From JBBITI01 sp963735055 (GTDB taxonomy: Bacteria > Chloroflexota > Dehalococcoidia > Dehalococcoidales > UBA2162), in the NCBI GenBank assembly GCA_963735055.1, contig CAVTJN010000019.1, positions 434,001 through 498,000 of the forward strand: a stretch of DNA of 64,000 bases, given 5' to 3'. The notes under the pieces are model-generated. The model had not been told where the DNA came from and searched no databases. It saw only the letters and a program-made list of their open reading frames with translations. The translations under genes were made by a program, and so were the position numbers. Of the stretch, positions 35,961-44,960 are shown piece after piece. The first letter of the stretch is position 1, and each line of letters opens with the position of its first letter.

Positions 35961-36431
35961 CTATGTCTCCCTACCGACAAGGCGTCGCATCCCACGGAAC
36001 GCATGCACTGCCGCTATGGCCGTCAGCAGCCTGGGCAACAGCAGCCATAGAACGTTCAGGCCCAGCGCCACGAACAGGGCAGGATCCTCGATCATGCCGT
36101 GATTGATACCAAGCGAGATGTGAAGACTGAAGATGGCAATAAGCGTCAATTGTGGCATCGTGAATGGCATCACCGTCGCCGCCCCGAGGACAGCATAGAT
36201 GTTGACCAGCATTCCAGTGACGATGGGGAGGGCCGCCTCCGGAGGCAGCCTCAGCAGGCTCATCAATGGTGAGAGGACGACGTCGAGCTTGTTTAGCCAG
36301 CCAGTCCACTGGAGAAGGGCAATAATGAAGGACACCGGAATGACGATCTGCAGCATCCAGATGAAGCTGCGACATCCAGGCCGGAGGCCGGCCAATAACC
36401 CGTTCCCGATCCGGGGAGCGCCCGTGTTCAT
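35961..36431 (-). CDS. Nucleoside-recognition (Gate) domain membrane protein
   Basis: A 156-residue membrane protein with about four hydrophobic segments and the Gate/nucleoside-recognition pattern (WMLQIVIPVSFIIALLQ; LPIVTGMLVNIYAVLGAA). Short Gate-domain proteins of this type resemble spore-maturation and ferrous-iron-transport gates, but their substrate is unknown. Start ATG 36431 has no clear ribosome site, so the N-terminus is uncertain. It lies 101 bases upstream of the selenoprotein on the same strand. Confidence 0.75.
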   Translation of the reverse strand: MNTGAPRIGNGLLAGLRPGCRSFIWMLQIVIPVSFIIALLQWTGWLNKLDVVLSPLMSLLRLPPEAALPIVTGMLVNIYAVLGAATVMPFTMPQLTLIAIFSLHISLGINHGMIEDPALFVALGLNVLWLLLPRLLTAIAAVHAFRGMRRLVGRET

Positions 36432-36531
36432 CGGTCTGTGATCTGACCGGCGGCGCTGTCGAGAACCCCCGCCAGCAGCGACAGTCGACCGGTATCCTCA
36501 GGAGGACACGTCGTGTTCAACACTCGGTCGG

Positions 36532-36822
36532 CTAGACGATCTCCTTGTAGCGGCTGACCTCGATTTGCCCATCCATTAATGACGTCAGTGCGGTCGAGAA
36601 CGCCTTGAAATGCGGCGTGGAGACATGGTACTTGATCGCATCGCCGTCTTGGTACTCCTCGTACACGAAGAACCTCAATTGGTCTTCGACCCCCCGATGA
36701 ACAACGTAAGTGATCGCCCCGGGATCCAGCCGCACTTTGGGGGCGAGCTTCCGCAGTTCCTGCTCGAGCGCGTCGCCCTTTCCTGCGAGAGCCTTAATGG
36801 TTGCCGCCACTACTACCGACAT
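36532..36822 (-). CDS. Antibiotic biosynthesis monooxygenase (ABM) domain protein
   Basis: A 96-residue dimeric ferredoxin-like (ABM) protein: VVVAATIKALAGKGDALEQE at the start, then ITYVVHRGVEDQLRFFVYEEY and a HVSTPHFKAF segment, the typical His-containing core. Family members are small cofactor-free oxygenases or ligand binders, and the physiological role is usually unknown. ATG 36822 with GGAGG upstream was preferred over the 12-codon-longer frame. Confidence 0.85.
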   Translation of the reverse strand: MSVVVAATIKALAGKGDALEQELRKLAPKVRLDPGAITYVVHRGVEDQLRFFVYEEYQDGDAIKYHVSTPHFKAFSTALTSLMDGQIEVSRYKEIV

Positions 36823-36854
36823 CGTCTTTATGCCTCCTTCAGCCCGTTTCCCCA

Positions 36855-37995
36855 TCACGCCAGATGCGCCAGCCGCGCGACGCGTTCACGATGATAATCG
36901 GCATCGCCGAACGCCACCTCAGATGACTTCGCCCTCTTCAGATACAGGTGCATGTCATGATCCCAGGTATAACCGATGCCGCCGTGAATCTGGACCCCCT
37001 CGATTGCCGCGTGTTTGTAGGTATCGCTGCACCACGCCTTTGCGACGGATGCCGCGAGAGACAACTGGGCATCGTCTTCAGACACCGCCCACGCGGCGTA
37101 GTAGGTCGCCGATGTGGCTCCCTCGACTTCGACGGCCATGTTGGCGCACTTGTGCTGGATCGCCTGGAAGCTGCCAATGGGGACCCCGAACTGTATGCGA
37201 TGGCAGGCATACTGAACGCTGGTGTCGAGTACCCACCGGGCGCCGCCCGTCATCCAGGCACACTCAGCCACTTCGGCCTCCTCCAGTAGCCGCGCCACTA
37301 TAGGCCATCCCCGGTCGACCTTACCGAGCACTGCGTCCGGCGGCACGCTCACGTCGTCGAAGGTCACCTCGCAGAGTTTCTCGCCGGACAACGACTTCAA
37401 CATCTTAACAACGATGCCTTTGGATCTGGCATCAACCAGAAACACCGTGATTCCCTCTGAATCACGCGAAGCGGCGGCGGTACGGGCGACGCAGAGCAGA
37501 TAGTCAGCCACGTGGGCATCCTGTACGAACAGTTTCCTGCCGTTGATCGAATACCCGCGTTCGCTCTTGACCGCCCGCGTTCGCGATGTCGGATGATTCA
37601 AGCCCGCCGTTAGCTTCCATGTGCGCCAAACTGAGAATCAGTTCGCCGCTGGCAATGCCCGGCAGGAACCGGTGCTTCTGTTCATCGGTACCATTAGCGG
37701 CCAGCGGCCGGGCGCCGTACACAACGGTAGGTACGAATGGTCCCGGAACCAGTGCCCGGCCCATTTCCTCAAGGAGCACGGCGAGATCGAGAAAACTGCT
37801 CCCCACACCCCCGTGTGCCTCCGGTATGACGAGCCCCTGCCATCCCAGATCAGCCATCTTCTTCCACAGGTCGGGCGAATATCCCTTTTCATCATCGATC
37901 ATTTGCCTGACCAGTCTCTTGGGGCACTCCTTTTCCAGGAACTCGCGCGCCGATGTCTTCAGCATCACCTGTTCTTCGCTTAGACCGAAATCCAT
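36855..37995 (-). CDS. Acyl-CoA dehydrogenase, smaller subunit type, one frameshift
   Basis: Together the two frames give a protein of about 379 residues. The N-terminal frame runs MDFGLSEEQVMLKTSAREFL to HMEANGGLESSDIA. The C-terminal frame continues TRAVKSERGYSINGRKLFV through the C-terminal helical domain, ending HRERVARLAHLA. One extra base in the AA at 37580-37581 separates them. It is an FAD enzyme that forms a double bond alpha-beta to the CoA thioester. It lies 15 bases after a larger dehydrogenase gene, the arrangement of heteromeric acyl-CoA dehydrogenases that act on bulky or branched substrates. Substrate unknown. Confidence 0.88.
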
Positions 37996-38010
37996 ATTAC
38001 GCTCCTTCCC

Positions 38011-39216
38011 TTATCTGTTGGACCGGGGCAGCCCGAGCCCCTTCTCGGCGATAACGTTCCGTTTGATTTCCAGCGTGCCGCTGGCGATGCCTGTGCCGCG
38101 TGAACTCAGGAAAGAGAACTGCCAGCTTCCATTATCGATGGCATAATCGGAACCCCGCATCAGCCGGCTGTACTGCCCCTGAAGCTGCATGGCAAAGTCC
38201 TGGATGCGCAGGTTCAACTCAGTGCCGAACAGGTTGACCACCAGTGTCTCCGGCCCCGGCCGTTCTCCGCGGAGTTGACCGGTCAGCGATCTCAAGCCTG
38301 TGTATTTCAGGACGGCGATGTCGATGTAGAACTGGGCCAGCTTCTGCCTGATCAAAGGGTCTTCGATGGCCGGTTTTCCGTTGCGATTCATCTTCCTGGC
38401 AACCTCGAGGAGGTCTTTGAGAGTGTTCTCCCGCTGGACCGTAGTTGCCAGGGCGGATCGCTCGAAGGTCAGCGTACCCACAGCGATGTGCCATCCCCGG
38501 TTCTTCTCCCCGATCTGCAGACTCTTCGGGATACGCACATTATCGAGAAATACCTCGTTGAATTCGGCGTGTCCCGTGATCTGACGAAGCGGACGGACGG
38601 TGACCCCGGCAGAGTGCATGTCCAGGAGCAGGTAGGTGAGCCCGCGGTGTTTGGGCGCCGTCGGGTCGGTCCTGACCAGCAGGATCGCCCAATCGGAATA
38701 GTGACCGCCGGTGGTCCACACTTTCTGGCCATTCACGATGTAGTCGTCCCCGTCCTCGACAGCGCGCGTCTGGACGTTGGCAAGGTCAGAACCGGCCTCC
38801 GGCTCGGAAAAACCCTGACACCAGTGCTCTTCCGCGGACAAGATCTTGGGCAGAAACCGCAACTTCTGCTCCTCCGAGCCGTAGGCCATGATGGTGGGCC
38901 CGGCCCAACCAATCCCCAGCCCATTGGCGGGGCCAGGCGTCCTGGCCTTGGCCATCTCTTCGTTGTAGACCACCTGCTCCAGAACCGTGGCGCCGCGGCC
39001 GCCGTATTCCTTGGGCCAGGCGATGCCCACGAACCCGGCCTCATACAGTTTCTTGTGCCACCACAGGGAGAACTGGTGGTACTCATCCGAGTCAATCTCC
39101 GGCCCCATCACATCCGGATTGCGCCACCATGACGGCAGTTCCTTCATGTGCAAGCCGAGCCAGTCCTTTACATCAGCGCGGAATGCCTCCTCTTTGGCCG
39201 AATATGAGAAATCCAT
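38011..39216 (-). CDS. Acyl-CoA dehydrogenase, larger subunit type
   Basis: A 401-residue FAD-dependent dehydrogenase. N-terminal helical domain (MDFSYSAKEEAFRADVKDWL), FAD/substrate segment QGFSEPEAGSDLANVQTRAV, VWTTGGHYSDWAILLVRT and C-terminal GTGIASGTLEIKRNVIAEKG. RBS GGAGGAGTGTGAT precedes the ATG. It resembles the FadE-type subunit that pairs with a smaller, adjacent subunit. Such pairs oxidise sterol side-chains, branched acids or aromatic-derived acyl-CoAs in other bacteria; the substrate cannot be told from sequence. Confidence 0.93.
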   Translation of the reverse strand: MDFSYSAKEEAFRADVKDWLGLHMKELPSWWRNPDVMGPEIDSDEYHQFSLWWHKKLYEAGFVGIAWPKEYGGRGATVLEQVVYNEEMAKARTPGPANGLGIGWAGPTIMAYGSEEQKLRFLPKILSAEEHWCQGFSEPEAGSDLANVQTRAVEDGDDYIVNGQKVWTTGGHYSDWAILLVRTDPTAPKHRGLTYLLLDMHSAGVTVRPLRQITGHAEFNEVFLDNVRIPKSLQIGEKNRGWHIAVGTLTFERSALATTVQRENTLKDLLEVARKMNRNGKPAIEDPLIRQKLAQFYIDIAVLKYTGLRSLTGQLRGERPGPETLVVNLFGTELNLRIQDFAMQLQGQYSRLMRGSDYAIDNGSWQFSFLSSRGTGIASGTLEIKRNVIAEKGLGLPRSNR

Positions 39217-39261
39217 ATCACACTCCTCCGTGATTCGCTATCAGTTCAGAACTATAGGGCC

Positions 39262-39321
39262 CAATACCCCGGGAGCGATCGACCGAGAGCAGAACCCTTC
39301 ATCTGGAGATCCCGGGTATTG
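39262..39321. repeat. Inverted repeat upstream of the acyl-CoA dehydrogenase operon
   Basis: CAATACCCCGGGA (39262-39274) and TCCCGGGTATTG (39310-39321) are inverse complements apart from one bulged C, 35 bases apart. It lies 46 bases before the start of the dehydrogenase gene and may be an operator or part of an RNA leader. Confidence 0.45.
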
Positions 39322-39487
39322 ACACGGCATGGTCGCTCAACCACGGCCCTATCTTATCATTTCGATAAGCAGGTTCCAACGGCCGCAAGGAACTCGGGGA
39401 GGACTGGATAGCCGCTCGCCCGGGCCTCCCAGCCCCGGGGAGGAGGGGGACGCAGCGGGGACGCACCAGGCGCCCGTCCGCAGGCCG

Positions 39488-40261
39488 TTAGCCGAATCTC
39501 CCTTCGATGTAGTCGCTCGTCCGCTTATCGGTTGGATTGGTGAACACGTGGGCCGTCAGACCCTCTTCCACGATTCTGCCGGTCAGGAGAAAGGCAACCC
39601 GGTCGGCAATGCGGCCCGCCTGCTGGACATTGTGGGGAGCGATGACGATGGTGAAAGCTTTCACCAGATCGCGCAGTGATTCTTCCACTTTGGCCGTCGA
39701 CACCGGGTCCAGTCCGGAACAGGAGCGGTCGAGCAAAATAACCTCCGGCTTCATGGCCAGCACCCGGGCGATGCAGAGACGCTGCTGCTGGCCTCCGGAC
39801 AGGCGGAACGCCGGCGTGTGGAGGCGGTCTTTCACCTCGCTCCACAGCGCGGCCAACGAAAGCGCTTCTTCCACCACTCGTGACAGAGCCCCCTTGTGTG
39901 TGACGCCATTCATGCGCGGGCCGTAAGCGATGTTGTCAAAAATTGACAGGGGCAACGGCGCGGGCACTTCAAACACCATCCCGATTCTACGGCGCACGTC
40001 GGTGACAGCAGCCTCCGGCCTGTATATGTTTCGGCCATCAAGGAGCACTTCTCCTCTGATGGCGACACCGCGGTCGGTCTCGCACAGACGGTTTAGCGCC
40101 CGTAGAAAAGTGGTGGTCCCGCTGTTGGCCGGGCCAAAGACGGCCAGGATCTCGTTCTTTGGGATTTCCAGGCTGACGTCACTCAGCGCCGGTTTTCCGT
40201 TGTAGGACACGCTCAGGTTCTTGACCGCGATCTTTGGGAGAACCTCACCCGGTTCCATCAT
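39488..40261 (-). CDS. pstB2: PstB paralogue with degenerate ATP site
   Basis: A PstB-like ABC ATPase of 257 residues, ending in the usual TSDYIEGRFG. Its nucleotide site is ruined at several positions: Walker A reads GPANSGTTT (43-51) with Thr49 for the Lys, the Q-loop has Glu98 (MVFEVP for MVFQKP), and the Walker B catalytic Glu is Arg179 (LLDRSCSGLDP). The signature LSGGQQQR and the switch His (APHNVQQA) are intact. A second, canonical PstB lies at 43574, so this one probably forms a heterodimer with a single working site. ATG 40261 overlaps the pstA stop (TGATG). Confidence 0.88.
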   Translation of the reverse strand: MMEPGEVLPKIAVKNLSVSYNGKPALSDVSLEIPKNEILAVFGPANSGTTTFLRALNRLCETDRGVAIRGEVLLDGRNIYRPEAAVTDVRRRIGMVFEVPAPLPLSIFDNIAYGPRMNGVTHKGALSRVVEEALSLAALWSEVKDRLHTPAFRLSGGQQQRLCIARVLAMKPEVILLDRSCSGLDPVSTAKVEESLRDLVKAFTIVIAPHNVQQAGRIADRVAFLLTGRIVEEGLTAHVFTNPTDKRTSDYIEGRFG

Positions 40262-41097
40262 CAACGACCTCGAGCCACAAACTTGTTGACCAGAATGTTG
40301 GCGCCGATGTTAATGAGCAGGATGATGATGATCAGAAGCGCGGCCGTCCCGAAGGCCCGCTCCAGGGAAATACCCTCACGGGCCAGGATATAGAAATGAG
40401 TTGCCATGGTCCTGACCGGCGAGAATAGGGTCGTGGGCATACGCAGACTGGAGCCGGCCGTCAGAATGACGGCGGCGGTCTCCGCCACCGAACGTCCAAT
40501 ACCGAGGATGACCCCGGTGGCGATTCCGGGGAGAGCGGAGCGAAATACCACCCGTGATATGGTCTGCCAACGTGTGCCACCCAACGAAAAACTGACTTCC
40601 CGGTAAAGCTTCGGCACCGTCAGGATAGCTTCTTCCGACGTCCGTATGATGGTTGGCAGAATCATGACGGCGAGAGTCAGGCCCCCGGACAGAACCGACC
40701 AGCCAAGCTGAAGATACATGACAAAAAAGATGAAGCCAAACAGACCGTAGACGATCGAGGGAATCCCGGCCAGAGACTCGGCACTGAATCGGATGATCTT
40801 GGTAACTGCCCCTTCCCGTGTGTACTCCGTCAGGAAGAAGGCAGTACCGACGCCGAGCGGTGTCGCCACCATTATGGCAACGGCGGTAACCATAAGCGTC
40901 CCGATAATGGTCGAGAATATCCCCCCGGACCGCCCCATCCCCGATGGGTTCTCGGTCAGGAACTGCCAGCTCATCGAAGGAACCCCGCGCACAAGGATAT
41001 AGACCATGATGAACAGTAGCAAACCGATGACGCTCAAGGCCGCCGACCAGATCACACCTTTGGCGATCTTCTGGGTGCTTCGGGGATCCACTTTCAA
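40261..41097 (-). CDS. pstA: Phosphate ABC transporter permease PstA
   Basis: A 278-residue permease with six membrane helices; family marks are LTEYTREGAVTKIIRFSAES, GIPSIVYGLFGF and LYREVSFSLGGTRWQT (the EAA-like coupling loop). With PstC it forms the channel for phosphate uptake. It starts at TTG 41097 with AGGAGATAA upstream, 6 bases after pstC, and overlaps the next pstB. Confidence 0.95.
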   Translation of the reverse strand: MKVDPRSTQKIAKGVIWSAALSVIGLLLFIMVYILVRGVPSMSWQFLTENPSGMGRSGGIFSTIIGTLMVTAVAIMVATPLGVGTAFFLTEYTREGAVTKIIRFSAESLAGIPSIVYGLFGFIFFVMYLQLGWSVLSGGLTLAVMILPTIIRTSEEAILTVPKLYREVSFSLGGTRWQTISRVVFRSALPGIATGVILGIGRSVAETAAVILTAGSSLRMPTTLFSPVRTMATHFYILAREGISLERAFGTAALLIIIILLINIGANILVNKFVARGR

Positions 41098-41103
41098 CGC
41101 CTG

Positions 41104-41949
41104 TTATCTCCTGCGAATGGTGAATTGGGCAACTGAGTTAAGGATCATGATGATGATCAACAGGACAACGCCCGTGGCAAACAGAGCGCTCTGATGGTCA
41201 CCCGAGGCATACCCCATCTCGATGCCGATGTTAGTCGTGAGCGTCCTCGCCGGGTCCAATATCGACTGCGGGAGGGCCACGGCGTTGCCGAGTACCATGA
41301 TGACGGCCATCGTCTCGCCCACCGCCCTGCCGACCCCAAGTATGATCCCGGCCATAATGCCGGACCCGGCCGCCGGAACGAGCACGCCGCGTATGGCCTG
41401 CCAATGGGTTGAGCCCAGCGCCAGAGCGCCCTCCTTGTAAAGCGATGGCAGGGCCAGGAGAGAGACCTCCGATATGCTTATAATTGTGGGCAGGATCATG
41501 ATAGCCAGGATTATCGAGCCGGACAGAATGCTCAATCCCGGGCCGCCCAGGAAAGTACGGACAGCCGGAACGATGAATATCAGTCCCCAGAAACCGTACA
41601 CGACCGACGGAATTCCCGCCAGCATCTGAATGGCCGGCCGGAGTACGCTCCTCATGATCGACGGCGCGAACTCAGCCAGAAAAATGGCACAGCAAAGAGC
41701 AATGGGCACTCCCAGAATGACGGCGCCGATGGTCACCGACATCGAACCCACGATCATCGGAAAGATTCCGAAAGACCCCTGCGTGGGCGCCCATTTCATG
41801 CCAAAGACGAAATTCAGAATCCCGGTCCTGGCGATCAGGGGTACGCCTTCCGCAACTATGAACACCGTAATCAAAGCCAGGGCCGAGAGTGCCGACAAAG
41901 CCATGAGTGCCAATCCCCGGTGCGCCAGTTTGTCACTGGAGAATTTCAT
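41104..41949 (-). CDS. pstC: Phosphate ABC transporter permease PstC
   Basis: A 281-residue permease with six membrane helices, FLAEFAPSIMRSVLRPAIQM, GIPSVVYGFWGLIF and the coupling loop LYKEGALALGSTHWQAIRG. It overlaps the pstS stop by 4 bases (ATGA) and pairs with PstA. Confidence 0.95.
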   Translation of the reverse strand: MKFSSDKLAHRGLALMALSALSALALITVFIVAEGVPLIARTGILNFVFGMKWAPTQGSFGIFPMIVGSMSVTIGAVILGVPIALCCAIFLAEFAPSIMRSVLRPAIQMLAGIPSVVYGFWGLIFIVPAVRTFLGGPGLSILSGSIILAIMILPTIISISEVSLLALPSLYKEGALALGSTHWQAIRGVLVPAAGSGIMAGIILGVGRAVGETMAVIMVLGNAVALPQSILDPARTLTTNIGIEMGYASGDHQSALFATGVVLLIIIMILNSVAQFTIRRR

Positions 41950-42833
41950 TTGACCGGACCCCCTGCCGTGGTTACCAGTCCCTCGGCGTCGAGTATCTTC
42001 ATGCCGTCCTCGGACAGCACGAAGTCGACAAACAGACCAACGCTCCCGGTCGGTTCGGCCCGCGCCACAAACAGGAAGGGCCGGGACAGACGGTAGCTAC
42101 CGTTTACCACGTTGTCGCGGGTTGGCGCCACCCCATCGAGCACCACCGCTTTGACGGAACGGTCGATCAGACCCAGAGAAAGGAACCCGATAGCATCGGG
42201 ATCGCTGGAAATCACCTGACGCACCGCCCCGTTCGAGTCCTGAATAATTGCCCGGGATACAATCGGCACCTTCCCCATCAACATGGACTCGAAAGCGCCT
42301 CTGGTTCCGGAGCCATCCTCACGGGCCACCACGTGAATTTTGGAATTGGCCCCCCCCACGGCGCTCCACTCCGTAATAACACCAGCATAGATATCGCGCG
42401 CCTGGGATACCGTAAGACTGCCCACGACATTCTTTGGATTCACTATCATCGCCAGACCATCCCTCGCTATCTCAACGGACCATAGTTCCGTCTCTTTCCC
42501 AGCGAGGGCCCGCGAGGACATCCCGATATCGGCCGTCCCGGACGAAGCCGCCATGATCCCGGCCGCCGAGCCACCTCCCTGCACATCGACGTTTACGCCG
42601 GGGTACAGTCTCATGAATTCTTCAGCCAGGACTTCGGCGAACGGTTGGACCGAAGTGGAACCGGCCACAATGATATCGCCGCCGTGAGAACGCCCGCATC
42701 CGGACACGGCCATCGTGACGGCCAAGAGAGAAGTGATGGCGACGGCCTTCGCGAACCGTTCCACGGCTTCGACTCTCCAGAACCGGGGTCCTCGATAGTC
42801 ACCTTTCAGATGAGTGTCCACCTTACGCGGCAT
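41946..42833 (-). CDS. pstS: Phosphate-binding lipoprotein PstS
   Basis: The extracytoplasmic phosphate receptor of the Pst system, about 295 residues. After a basic start of about 25 residues, a hydrophobic signal ends in lipobox AVSGC, so it is lipid-anchored. Binding-site motifs are IIVAGSTSVQPFAE, ADIGMSSRAL and the REDGSGTRGAF loop that contacts phosphate. The start at ATG 42833 (MPRKVDTH) was preferred to a longer frame; the exact start is uncertain. Confidence 0.93.
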   Translation of the reverse strand: MPRKVDTHLKGDYRGPRFWRVEAVERFAKAVAITSLLAVTMAVSGCGRSHGGDIIVAGSTSVQPFAEVLAEEFMRLYPGVNVDVQGGGSAAGIMAASSGTADIGMSSRALAGKETELWSVEIARDGLAMIVNPKNVVGSLTVSQARDIYAGVITEWSAVGGANSKIHVVAREDGSGTRGAFESMLMGKVPIVSRAIIQDSNGAVRQVISSDPDAIGFLSLGLIDRSVKAVVLDGVAPTRDNVVNGSYRLSRPFLFVARAEPTGSVGLFVDFVLSEDGMKILDAEGLVTTAGGPVK

Positions 42834-42884
42834 GCTGACTTCTTCGCCGCCGAGAGCATTCACGCCCCCAGGGGCCAACCGTCA

Positions 42885-43553
42885 CTAATACCGGGAGCCG
42901 CCTATTTCTTCCATCTTGCCGGTAGCCACGAACACCACCCGTTCGCAAATATTGGTAACTCGGTCGGCGCTCCGCTCCAGATTGTGCGCCACCCACATGA
43001 GCCTGGTGGCCCGGGTGATCGTTTTGGGATCCTCCATCATGAACACCAGAAGCTCCCGATAGACCTGGTCATACAGGTTGTCGACGAAGTCGTCCTCGCC
43101 GATAATCTGGGTCGCCGCCCCGGCACTCCCGTCTATAAAGGCCTCCAGACTGCGTTTGAGCATGTCGACCACTTTTTCCGCCATACGGGGAATGTCGATA
43201 AGAGGTTTCAACGGCGGCTCGTCACCGATCATGATGACAATCCGCGCGATGCCAACGGCGTAGTCTCCAATTCTCTCTAGCTCGGTAATAATATTGAGAA
43301 CGGCCACAATCATGCGGAGGTCGCTGGCCAAAGGCTGCTGCGTCGCGATCAGCTGAATGCATTGCTCCTCAATCTCAAACCGCCGCTGGTTGACCTGCTG
43401 GTCATCAGCAATCACCTGATGAGCCATGTCCAGGTCGCGGCTCTTGAGAGCGTCAATCGACGCGAGCAGCGCCTTGTGAGCCATACCGCCCAACGATCGG
43501 ACGTCCTCCTGGATGTCCCTCAATCTCCTGTGAAAGTTGCCCCTGATCTCCAA
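42885..43553 (-). CDS. phoU: PhoU phosphate signalling protein
   Basis: A 222-residue all-helical protein with two PhoU repeats, each with the metal-contact pattern (ELERIGDYAVGIARIV and NLERSADRVTNICERV). PhoU restrains Pst transport and Pho signalling. It starts at TTG 43553 with AAGGGGGGTAAG upstream, between pstB1 and pstS. No PhoR/PhoB genes are in the window. Confidence 0.94.
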   Translation of the reverse strand: MEIRGNFHRRLRDIQEDVRSLGGMAHKALLASIDALKSRDLDMAHQVIADDQQVNQRRFEIEEQCIQLIATQQPLASDLRMIVAVLNIITELERIGDYAVGIARIVIMIGDEPPLKPLIDIPRMAEKVVDMLKRSLEAFIDGSAGAATQIIGEDDFVDNLYDQVYRELLVFMMEDPKTITRATRLMWVAHNLERSADRVTNICERVVFVATGKMEEIGGSRY

Positions 43554-43573
43554 CTTACCCCCCTTCGGTCAAT

Positions 43574-44398
43574 TCATCCAAAACGACCGGTGATGTAGTT
43601 CTCGGTACGTTTGTCCCTGGGGTTTGTAAATATCTGAGCAGTGAGACCGAATTCGACCAGTTCCCCTGCGCCATCGTGCGCCATCATGAGAAAGGCCGCC
43701 GTATCAGACACCCGTGCCGCCTGCTGCATATTGTGAGTAACTATGACAATCGTGTAGTTCTCAGCCAGCTTCCGCATCAGGTCCTCCACCTTGAGGGTAG
43801 CCTCCGGGTCGAGGGCACTACAGGGCTCGTCCATCAAAATCACTTCCGGCTCGACGGCGAGTAACCGGGCGATACACAGCCGCTGCTGCTGACCGCTGGA
43901 GAGAGACTGCGCCGGCTGCCGGAGTCTGTCCTTCATCTCATCCCACATTCCGACTCCGTGCAGGGTCGCCTCGACAATGCGGTCGAGCTCGCTGCGTTGT
44001 GACTTCCCGTGCTGCCGCGGGCCAAAGGCAATGTTGTCGCGCACCGACATCGGAAAAGGATTCGGCTTCTGAAAGACCATGCCCACCCTCTTCCGAAGGA
44101 GGACAACATCGGTCCCGGGTGCGTAGATGGATTCGCCGTCGAGTTCGACTCTTCCTTCCACCCGGGCGCTGGGAATCAGGTCGTTCATCCGATTGAACAC
44201 TCTTAACAGCGACGACTTGCCGCAGCCGGAAGGCCCAATGATGGCGTTTATGGACCGGTCCGGAAATTCCACGGACACATCGCGCAGGCACTGAAAGCCG
44301 CCATAGAACAGGCTGGCCCCTCGAGTCCGGAGTCTCACTTTCGGCGGGACAGTAGCTGCATCCGCGTTGGATTCAGTCAACGGGACTTTGGTCGTCAT
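43574..44398 (-). CDS. pstB: Phosphate ABC transporter ATPase PstB, canonical copy
   Basis: The working ATPase of the Pst system: Walker A GPSGCGKSS, Q-loop VFQKPNPFP, signature LSSGQQQRLCIARLLA (Ser replaces the second Gly of LSGGQ), Walker B VILMDEPCSALDP and switch His VTHNMQQA, ending TENYITGRFG. ATG 44398 is a reasonable start, but the ribosome site is weak and a TTG at 44443 is possible. Unusually, it leads the operon (pstB-phoU-pstS-pstC-pstA-pstB2) instead of following pstA. Confidence 0.94.
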   Translation of the reverse strand: MTTKVPLTESNADAATVPPKVRLRTRGASLFYGGFQCLRDVSVEFPDRSINAIIGPSGCGKSSLLRVFNRMNDLIPSARVEGRVELDGESIYAPGTDVVLLRKRVGMVFQKPNPFPMSVRDNIAFGPRQHGKSQRSELDRIVEATLHGVGMWDEMKDRLRQPAQSLSSGQQQRLCIARLLAVEPEVILMDEPCSALDPEATLKVEDLMRKLAENYTIVIVTHNMQQAARVSDTAAFLMMAHDGAGELVEFGLTAQIFTNPRDKRTENYITGRFG

Positions 44399-44598
44399 TT
44401 CAAACGTGCCCGGGGCCACTTCTGTCGGACATATCAATGGCAAACGTTGAAAGCGCAGTGTTGGCCCCTACCGCAGCCCCCGACCACCCCCCGGGACCAC
44501 CTTATGCAACACGCTACAGTCACTCTATCTTCTCACGAGGAATCTGTCAAGGACGCCCTCGGTCCCGTTTGTCCTTCCTTATCTCACCCCCTAACGCG

Positions 44599-44626
44599 CG
44601 AAAAGTCCCCTCACGGGGACTTTTCG
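44599..44626 (-). terminator. 12-bp hairpin terminator before the pst operon
   Basis: CGAAAAGTCCCC and GGGGACTTTTCG pair perfectly around a 4-base loop. The U-rich part lies in the stem itself. It sits 80 bases downstream of the small membrane-protein gene ending at 44707 and about 200 bases before pstB; the region between holds no gene. It may terminate in both directions. Confidence 0.7.
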
Positions 44627-44706
44627 ATATATCGACACCGGCAACCTTGCCTGCCGACTTTCAGCCGTCGGCGGCCCGGTCCCGGCGAGACTCGCCGGCA
44701 CAACTG

Positions 44707-44892
44707 CTATCCAAGCAGAACAACGGCCGCGTAGACCGCGAAGACGATGATTGCCAACAGTGCGGCGACAATCCCGCTCCACACCAATTTCATACGGCCG
44801 ACCTTGTATCCCAGGTAGTCGCCCAGCAGGATGGCGGCAATCGTGGCCACGATGACCAGAACGTAGCGAATGGCACTCTGCAACTCTTCCAT
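44707..44892 (-). CDS. Small two-helix membrane protein
   Basis: A 61-residue protein with two membrane segments (IRYVLVIVATIAAILLGDYL; SGIVAALLAIIVFAVYAAVV) joined by a short basic loop. ATG 44892 has an excellent GGAGGAAGGAGACAAG site; the longer frame runs through a non-coding stretch. No function recognised. Confidence 0.7.
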   Translation of the reverse strand: MEELQSAIRYVLVIVATIAAILLGDYLGYKVGRMKLVWSGIVAALLAIIVFAVYAAVVLLG

Positions 44893-44960
44893 CTTGTCTC
44901 CTTCCTCCTCCAATGACGGGAACCGCCCCGCCCGTACGCCGGACTGGCCACCGAATCGAA

